Assembly (NCBI RefSeq): GCF_013409255.1
Contig: NZ_JACCAS010000001.1
Span: 3,162,001-3,226,000 of the forward strand
DNA: 64,000 nucleotides
Direction: 5' to 3'
Source of the DNA: Paraburkholderia bryophila
GTDB taxonomy: Bacteria; Pseudomonadota; Gammaproteobacteria; Burkholderiales; Burkholderiaceae
In this document: piece by piece, positions 59,362 through 64,000 of the stretch
Layout: every line of letters starts with the position of its first letter
How positions within the stretch are numbered: the first letter of the stretch is position 1
Notes under the pieces: model-generated
What the model was told of the DNA's origin: nothing
The model's input: the letters and a program-made list of their open reading frames with translations, nothing else
Database searches by the model: none
Translations under genes and position numbers: made by a program

Positions 59362-59367
59362 TATAAT
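59362..59367 (+). promoter_or_regulatory. Probable -10 (TATAAT) of the mla operon
   Basis: GCCCTATAATTC is 39 bases upstream of mlaF. The same GCCCTATAAT block occurs upstream of the last gene in the window (63772-63781). A clear -35 at 17 bases is lacking in both. Confidence 0.45.
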
Positions 59368-59405
59368 TCGGCCTTCCGTTTCCGTGTAAAAGGACTGTCA
59401 GTTTC

Positions 59406-60227
59406 GTGTCTTCCTCCCCCGAGACCTTACTCGAGCTGCGCGACGTCGACTTCGGTTATGGCGACCGGCTCGTTCTGTCGAACCTGAACCTGCGCTTCAA
59501 GCGCGGCCAGGTGGTGGCCGTCATGGGCGGCTCGGGTTGCGGCAAGACCACGGTGCTGCGTCTGATCGGCGGTCTGGTGCGCGCGCAGCGCGGCCAGATC
59601 CTGTTCCAGGACCAGGACGTCGGCCAGCAAACGCGCGACGGCCTGTACGCGCTGCGCCGCAAGATGGGCATGCTGTTCCAGTTCGGCGCGTTGTTCACCG
59701 ACATGTCCGTGTTCGAAAACGTGGCCTTCGCGCTGCGCGAGCACACCGATCTTCCCGAAGACCTGCTGCGCGACCTCGTGCTGATGAAGCTCAACGCAGT
59801 CGGCTTGCGCGGCGCGCGCGACCTGCTGCCGTCGGAGATTTCGGGCGGCATGGCGCGGCGGGTGGCGCTGGCGCGCGCCATTGCGCTCGACCCCGAATTG
59901 ATGATGTACGACGAGCCGTTCGCCGGCCTCGATCCGATTTCGCTCGGCATTACCGCGAACCTGATTCGCGCGCTGAATCAGGCGCTGGGCGCGACCTCGA
60001 TCCTCGTCACGCACGACGTGCCGGAGTCGTTCGCGATCGCCGATTACGTGTATTTCCTCGCCAACGGCGGCGTGCACGCCGAAGGCACGCCCGAGGAATT
60101 GCGTGCCTCGACCGATGCCACGGTGCGCCAGTTCATCGACGGTGCGCCGGACGGCCCGTTCAAATTCCATTACCCCAGCAAGACGCCGCTCGCGGCGGAC
60201 TTCGGCATCGGCGGAGGTCAGTCATGA
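59406..60227 (+). CDS. mlaF: Phospholipid ABC transporter ATP-binding protein MlaF
   Basis: MlaF energises the MlaFEDB inner-membrane complex that moves phospholipids between the envelope membranes and maintains outer-membrane lipid asymmetry. The 273-residue ATPase has Walker A GGSGCGKTT, Q-loop MLFQFGALFTD, signature SGGMARRVALARA, Walker B LMMYDEPFAGLDP and the H-loop VTHDV. The start is GTG 59406. It overlaps mlaE by four bases. Confidence 0.96.
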   Translation: MSSSPETLLELRDVDFGYGDRLVLSNLNLRFKRGQVVAVMGGSGCGKTTVLRLIGGLVRAQRGQILFQDQDVGQQTRDGLYALRRKMGMLFQFGALFTDMSVFENVAFALREHTDLPEDLLRDLVLMKLNAVGLRGARDLLPSEISGGMARRVALARAIALDPELMMYDEPFAGLDPISLGITANLIRALNQALGATSILVTHDVPESFAIADYVYFLANGGVHAEGTPEELRASTDATVRQFIDGAPDGPFKFHYPSKTPLAADFGIGGGQS

Positions 60228-60991
60228 TCAGTGCGATCGGCCGCTCGGTGATCGGCGGGCTCGGCACGGCCGGCTACGCCACGCGTTTCTTTATCCGGCT
60301 GGTGCTCGAATTTTTCCCGTTGCTGCGCCGTCCGCGTCTTGTCACGAAGCAGATCCACTTCTTAGGTAATTATTCGCTGGTGATCATCGCGGTGTCGGGG
60401 TTGTTCGTCGGCTTCGTGCTTGGCTTGCAGGGTTATTACACGCTCAACCGCTACGGCTCCGAGCAGGCGCTTGGGCTGCTGGTCGCGCTGTCGCTGGTGC
60501 GCGAACTCGGGCCGGTGGTCACGGCGCTGCTGTTCGCAGGCCGCGCGGGGACGTCGCTGACGGCCGAAATCGGCCTGATGAAGGCGGGCGAGCAACTCAC
60601 GGCCATGGAAATGATGGCCGTCGACCCGGTCAAGGTCGTGGTGGCGCCGCGCCTGTGGGCCGGCATCATCGCCATGCCGGTGCTCGCGGCAATCTTCAGC
60701 GCGGTCGGTATTCTGGGTGGTTATGTGGTGGGTGTGTTGCTGATCGGCGTCGATTCCGGCGCGTTCTGGTCGCAAATGCAAGGCGGCGTCGATGTCTGGC
60801 GCGACGTTGGCGCCGGAGTCATCAAGAGCGTGGTGTTCGGCCTCGCGGTGACCTTCGTCGCGCTGTATCAAGGCTACGAAGCCAAGGCGACGCCGGAAGG
60901 CGTATCGCGCGCCACGACCAAGACGGTCGTCTATGCGTCGCTGGCGGTGCTCGGCCTCGACTTTCTGCTGACCGCACTGATGTTCAGCTAA
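60224..60991 (+). CDS. mlaE: Phospholipid ABC transporter permease MlaE
   Basis: MlaE is the permease of the Mla system. The 255-residue protein has about five or six helices and the family segments GYYTLNRYGSEQALGLLVALSLVRELGPV, GRAGTSLTAEIGLMKAGEQL and MEMMAVDPV. ATG 60224 overlaps the mlaF stop (ATGA). A longer reading frame from 59537 runs across mlaF in another frame and is discarded. Confidence 0.95.
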   Translation: MISAIGRSVIGGLGTAGYATRFFIRLVLEFFPLLRRPRLVTKQIHFLGNYSLVIIAVSGLFVGFVLGLQGYYTLNRYGSEQALGLLVALSLVRELGPVVTALLFAGRAGTSLTAEIGLMKAGEQLTAMEMMAVDPVKVVVAPRLWAGIIAMPVLAAIFSAVGILGGYVVGVLLIGVDSGAFWSQMQGGVDVWRDVGAGVIKSVVFGLAVTFVALYQGYEAKATPEGVSRATTKTVVYASLAVLGLDFLLTALMFS

Positions 60992-61083
60992 GACTGCGTT
61001 CGCGCGTTTCCGGCCTGCGTTGCGTCATGAGGCGCGCGCGGCGGGCAGCGTTGACGGCGTGGCGGATTCACTTTGGGATGACG

Positions 61084-61635
61084 ATGAAAAAGACTGCTCT
61101 CGACTTCTGGGTCGGCCTGTTCGTGGTGTTGGGGTTCGTGGCGTTGCTGTTTCTCGCGCTGAAGGCCGGCAACATGAGCTCGTTGTCGTTTCAGGCAACG
61201 TACCCGGTCAAGCTCAAGTTCGACAATATCGGCGGACTGAAAGCGCGCGCGCCTGTGAAGAGCGCGGGCGTGACGGTCGGCCGGGTCGCGTCGATCGGCT
61301 TCGACAGCAATGCGTACCAGGCTGTCGTCACGATCGATATCGACAAGCAATACCCGTTTCCGAAAGATACGTCGGCGAAGATCCTGACCTCGGGCCTGCT
61401 CGGCGAGCAGTACATCGGCCTTGAGCCCGGCGGCGACAGCGAAATGCTTAAAGCGGGCGACACGATCTCGATGACGCAATCGGCCATCGTGCTCGAAAAC
61501 CTCATCGGACAGTTTCTGTATAGCAAGGCCGCGGATTCGGGTGCGTCCAAGCCGGGCGCGTCGCCGGCCGCACCGGCGCCCGCGCCGGCGGCTCCGGCAG
61601 CGAGCTTGCCTGCGTCCGGCGCCGCCGGCCAATAA
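61084..61635 (+). CDS. mlaD: Outer-membrane lipid asymmetry maintenance protein MlaD
   Basis: MlaD is the MCE-domain subunit that forms a hexameric ring on MlaE in the periplasm. The 183-residue protein has an N-terminal membrane anchor (DFWVGLFVVLGFVALLFLAL), the MCE domain (FDNIGGLKARAPVKSAGVTVGRV) and an Ala/Pro-rich tail (about 155-183). ATG 61084 has GGGATG upstream; ATG 61078 in the same frame adds two residues. mlaA begins 12 bases later. Confidence 0.94.
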   Translation: MKKTALDFWVGLFVVLGFVALLFLALKAGNMSSLSFQATYPVKLKFDNIGGLKARAPVKSAGVTVGRVASIGFDSNAYQAVVTIDIDKQYPFPKDTSAKILTSGLLGEQYIGLEPGGDSEMLKAGDTISMTQSAIVLENLIGQFLYSKAADSGASKPGASPAAPAPAPAAPAASLPASGAAGQ

Positions 61636-61647
61636 GGAGAATAAAAA

Positions 61648-62679
61648 ATGCAGACCTCACATACCGAGGGCGCGCGCGCCTTCCAGATCGGCAAGCTGGC
61701 GGTCGCGGCCATGCTGCTGGCCGGCTGTACCACGGTGCAGACGCCGACCAAGGGCGATCCGCTCGAAGGCTTCAACCGCACCATCTTCACCGTCAACGAC
61801 AAGCTCGACCAGTACGCGTTGAAGCCGGTCGCCAAGGGCTACGTGTTCATCACGCCGCAGCCGGTGCGCGACAGCGTGACGAACTTCTTCTCGAATATCG
61901 GCGACGTCTACATCGCGGCGAACAACCTGCTGCAGTTGAAGATCACCGACGGTGTCGAAGACATCATGCGGATCGTGATCAACACGGTGTTCGGCGTGGG
62001 CGGCCTGTTCGACGTGGCGACGCTCGCGAAGCTGCCCAAGCACGACAACGACCTCGGCCTGACGCTCGGTCACTACGGCGTGCCGGCGGGGCCGTACCTG
62101 GTGCTGCCGCTGTTCGGACCGAGCACGGTGCGCGACGCGGTCGGCTCGATCGGCAATTACTATGTGAACCCGCTTAGCTACATTCATCCGGATGGGTTGA
62201 GCTGGGCGCTGTACGGCATCAACGTGGTCAACACGCGCGCGAATCTGCTGAACGCGAGCGACGTGCTGGAAGGCGCCGCGCTCGACAAGTATTCGTTCGT
62301 GCGTAACGCGTACCTGCAACGCCGCCAGTACCTGCTGTCGGACGGCAAGCAGTCGTCGTCGCTGCCGAACTACGGCGACGAAGCCCCGCTGCCCAAGTAC
62401 GACGACGTCGACGGCAGCGCGGCTGCAGCCCCGGCGGGCGCACCGGGCACACAGGGTGCTGCTGCGAAAGCGGCGACGCCGCAAGCGGCTTCGGCGGCAG
62501 GCGCGGCCACGAGCACGACTACGGGCACGGCGAACAACGCGGCTGCACCTGCAGCCGCCTCTGGCACGTCCGACACGCCGCCGCTGGACTTGAACGGCGG
62601 CCCGGAAACGACGCAGATTCCGGCCGGCCAACTGGTCCCGCCGTCGCGTTTCAACTTCCCGTCATTCAAATTGCGCTGA
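61648..62679 (+). CDS. mlaA: Outer-membrane lipoprotein MlaA (VacJ)
   Basis: MlaA extracts mislocalised phospholipids from the outer leaflet and hands them to MlaC. The 343-residue protein has lipobox LAG-C (Cys27) and then DPLEGFNRTIFTVNDKLDQ, FFSNIGDVYIAANNLLQ, LGLTLGHYGVPAGPYLVLPLFGPST and NPLSYI. The C-terminal 90 residues are an Ala/Gly/Thr-rich tail absent from the E. coli protein. In beta-proteobacteria mlaA often lies inside the mla operon, as here, unlike in E. coli. Confidence 0.95.
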   Translation: MQTSHTEGARAFQIGKLAVAAMLLAGCTTVQTPTKGDPLEGFNRTIFTVNDKLDQYALKPVAKGYVFITPQPVRDSVTNFFSNIGDVYIAANNLLQLKITDGVEDIMRIVINTVFGVGGLFDVATLAKLPKHDNDLGLTLGHYGVPAGPYLVLPLFGPSTVRDAVGSIGNYYVNPLSYIHPDGLSWALYGINVVNTRANLLNASDVLEGAALDKYSFVRNAYLQRRQYLLSDGKQSSSLPNYGDEAPLPKYDDVDGSAAAAPAGAPGTQGAAAKAATPQAASAAGAATSTTTGTANNAAAPAAASGTSDTPPLDLNGGPETTQIPAGQLVPPSRFNFPSFKLR

Positions 62680-62793
62680 TCGTGCGGCCGTAACAGTTCG
62701 ACACGACTCTCGCAGTTTGCGCGTGGATTGCCGCTGAACTCGCGTGTTAATGTCGGCTCAAACGGTTGCACTATTTATAAGGCTAGGCTCGAT

Positions 62794-63426
62794 ATGAAAA
62801 AATTCTTCCTCATTCCGTTGTTCGCTGCGTTGTTCTCCTTCGCCAGCGCCGGTGCATCGGCACAAACGGTAGATAGCAGCTCGCCAGACGGCATGATCAA
62901 GACGATCACGCAGCAAGTGATCGACGCGGTGCGCTCCGACAAGTCGATCCAGCAAGGCGACATTTCGCACATCACCAGGCTGGTCAACGAAAAGATCCTG
63001 CCTTACACGGATTTCCATCGCACCACGCAACTGGCCATGGGCCGCAACTGGCGCACGGCTACGCCCGAGCAGCAGGCGCAGATCGTCGAGCAGTTCAAGA
63101 TGCTGCTGATCCGCACGTACTCGGGTGCGCTCGCACAAGTGCGCGACCAGCAGATCCAGTACAAGCCGTTCCGCATGAGCCCGGACGACACCGACACGGT
63201 GGTGCGCTCGGTCGTGATGAACAACGGCTCGCCGATCGAACTCGACTACCGTCTGTACAAGACGCCGCAAGGCTGGCGCGTGTATGACATCAACGTGCTC
63301 GGCGCTTGGCTGATCCAGGCCTATCAGCAGCAGTTCAGCGAGCAGATCCAGCAGAAGGGCGTGGATGGGCTGATCCAGTTCCTCACGCAGCGCAACCAGC
63401 AACTCGCCGCGGGCAAGCAGTCGTGA
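62794..63426 (+). CDS. mlaC: Periplasmic phospholipid carrier MlaC
   Basis: MlaC shuttles phospholipids across the periplasm between MlaA and MlaFEDB. The 210-residue protein has a signal peptide (MKKFFLIPLFAALFSFASAG, cleaved near ASA-QT) and the family segments ILPYTDFHRTTQLAMGRNWR, LLIRTYSGAL and VYDINVLGAWLIQAYQQQF. ATG 62794 is used rather than the frame start at 62728. GTGA links it to mlaB. Confidence 0.95.
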   Translation: MKKFFLIPLFAALFSFASAGASAQTVDSSSPDGMIKTITQQVIDAVRSDKSIQQGDISHITRLVNEKILPYTDFHRTTQLAMGRNWRTATPEQQAQIVEQFKMLLIRTYSGALAQVRDQQIQYKPFRMSPDDTDTVVRSVVMNNGSPIELDYRLYKTPQGWRVYDINVLGAWLIQAYQQQFSEQIQQKGVDGLIQFLTQRNQQLAAGKQS

Positions 63427-63716
63427 GCGAAGTGCTGAGCCCTGTCGCCAACCGCTTCGACTGCGGCGCGACCCTGACCCACGCGAGCGCGAAAGCCGCG
63501 CTCGCGGCGGGTTTGCAGCGTATCGCCGCCGGCGCGACCGGCGTGGATTGCGCGCCGCTCGCGCAGTTCGACTCGTCCGCGCTGGCTGTTTTGCTCGCAT
63601 GGGAACGTGCGGCGCAAGCGCGCGGCACGCCGTTCGAGATCGTCAATCTGCCGGCTGGCCTCGCCAGCCTTGCGCACGCCTACGGCGTCGATACCCTGAT
63701 ATCGTCGCGACATTGA
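63423..63716 (+). CDS. mlaB: STAS-domain protein MlaB
   Basis: MlaB is the STAS subunit that binds MlaF and activates the transporter. From the GTG at 63423 it has 97 residues, with FDCGATLTHASAKAALAAGL, the STAS-loop sequence APLAQFDSSALAVLLAWERA and IVNLPAGLASLAHAYGV. The start overlaps the mlaC stop. This completes mlaFEDACB. Two GC-rich hairpins (63715-63731 and 63734-63750) follow. Confidence 0.92.
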   Translation: MSEVLSPVANRFDCGATLTHASAKAALAAGLQRIAAGATGVDCAPLAQFDSSALAVLLAWERAAQARGTPFEIVNLPAGLASLAHAYGVDTLISSRH

Positions 63717-63733
63717 CGCTCTTATAGCGTCGC

Positions 63734-63750
63734 GGCCAATCCCCTTGGCC
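63734..63750 (+). terminator. Hairpin after mlaB (no T-run)
   Basis: GGCCAA and TTGGCC pair around TCCCC, after another small stem (GACGCT/AGCGTC, 63715-63731). Neither has a T-run, so this may be a processing or Rho-dependent end. Confidence 0.3.
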
Positions 63751-63775
63751 GTCATGGGGCTGCTAATTTTTGCCC

Positions 63776-63781
63776 TATAAT
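63776..63781 (+). promoter_or_regulatory. TATAAT -10 candidate before the last ABC gene
   Basis: A TATAAT hexamer lies 104 bases upstream of the ATG at 63886, in the same GCCCTATAAT context as the mla promoter. Confidence 0.45.
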
Positions 63782-63885
63782 CAACCGTTTTTTGGGGCAA
63801 ATCCGGCGACTTTGCCGGCCCCAATTCCGTCCCCCCAGCACTTTGCGCCCCCATTCAGGCGCCGCGACGCACGCGGCCCACAGTC

Positions 63886-64000
63886 ATGTCAGCCATAGAA
63901 ATTCGTAACGTCAAGAAGCGCTACAAGGACTTGCAAGCGCTCAAGGGCGTCAGCCTCACGGTGGAAGAAGGCGAGTTCTTCGGACTGCTCGGTCCGAACG
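63886..64000 (+). CDS. ABC exporter ATP-binding protein (N-terminal part, runs off the right end)
   Basis: The first 38 codons read [20 protein letters not shown] and continue with [18 protein letters not shown], the start of an ABC ATPase ending just before the Walker A glycines. This resembles the YadG/DrrA-type (ABC-2 exporter) branch, which often follows mlaB in beta-proteobacteria. The rest, including the partner permease, is outside the window. Confidence 0.85.
   Translation, partial: MSAIEIRNVKKRYKDLQALKGVSLTVEEGEFFGLLGPN

Overview
The window looks like part of the main chromosome of a Burkholderiaceae beta-proteobacterium, most likely Paraburkholderia or a close relative. This rests on the high GC, the protein sequences, and gene orders typical of that group: the end of the spc and alpha ribosomal operons, resB-ccsA next to a cytochrome c4, pilMNOPQ-aroK-aroB, gltBD, and an mla operon with mlaA inside it. 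The genus is an inference. No rRNA, tRNA, insertion sequence, prophage or CRISPR array was seen; most of the window is core genome.

Layout. 1-8.1 kb: 3' end of rplE through rplQ (ribosomal proteins, SecY, IF1, RNA polymerase alpha). 8.3-10.5 kb: cutA-dsbD. 10.5-12.0 kb: an 8-bp tandem repeat and a secreted WG-like/PDZ protein. 12.1-14.0 kb (minus): hemB and engB. 14.3-20.3 kb: cytochrome c4, the System II cytochrome c maturation pair resB-ccsA, and the MsrPQ methionine sulfoxide reductase. 20.4-22.4 kb: lysA-lptM (minus), divergent from cyaY. 22.5-24.9 kb (minus): PBP1A. 25.2-31.5 kb: pilM-pilN-pilO/P fusion-pilQ-aroK-aroB, then dgt to 32.7 kb. 32.8-34.3 kb (minus): a DUF883-type protein and an OmpW porin. 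34.5-35.2 kb: a domesticated-looking Y1 transposase-family protein. 35.5-41.8 kb: gltBD. 42.0-44.5 kb (minus): D-amino acid dehydrogenase and an MFS carrier. 44.8-45.8 kb: an exported phosphatase-family lipoprotein.

46.0-55.2 kb is the most accessory-like part. It holds an EnvZ/OmpR-type two-component pair, a run of small exported proteins, a solitary FlgH, a second response regulator without a kinase, two more exported proteins, and an SDR/ABC-transporter pair. 55.5-59.3 kb: a TPP riboswitch followed by thiO-thiS-thiG-thiE, the thiazole and coupling branch of thiamine synthesis. 59.4-63.7 kb: the complete mlaFEDACB phospholipid transport operon. The window ends inside the ATPase gene of another ABC exporter.

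The observations most worth following up are: (i) a Tat-exported tyrosine-phosphatase-fold lipoprotein whose catalytic Cys is Ser; (ii) a full-length FlgH far from any flagellar gene; (iii) a Y1-transposase-fold protein with a broken HUH motif and an AT-hook-like tail; (iv) PilO and PilP fused in one polypeptide; (v) an SDR without the YxxxK motif; (vi) a short translated ORF between the TPP riboswitch and thiO; and (vii) several unexplained regulatory-scale structures, including an intrinsic terminator between rpoA and rplQ, an orphan terminator beside hemB, and an 8-bp tandem repeat.
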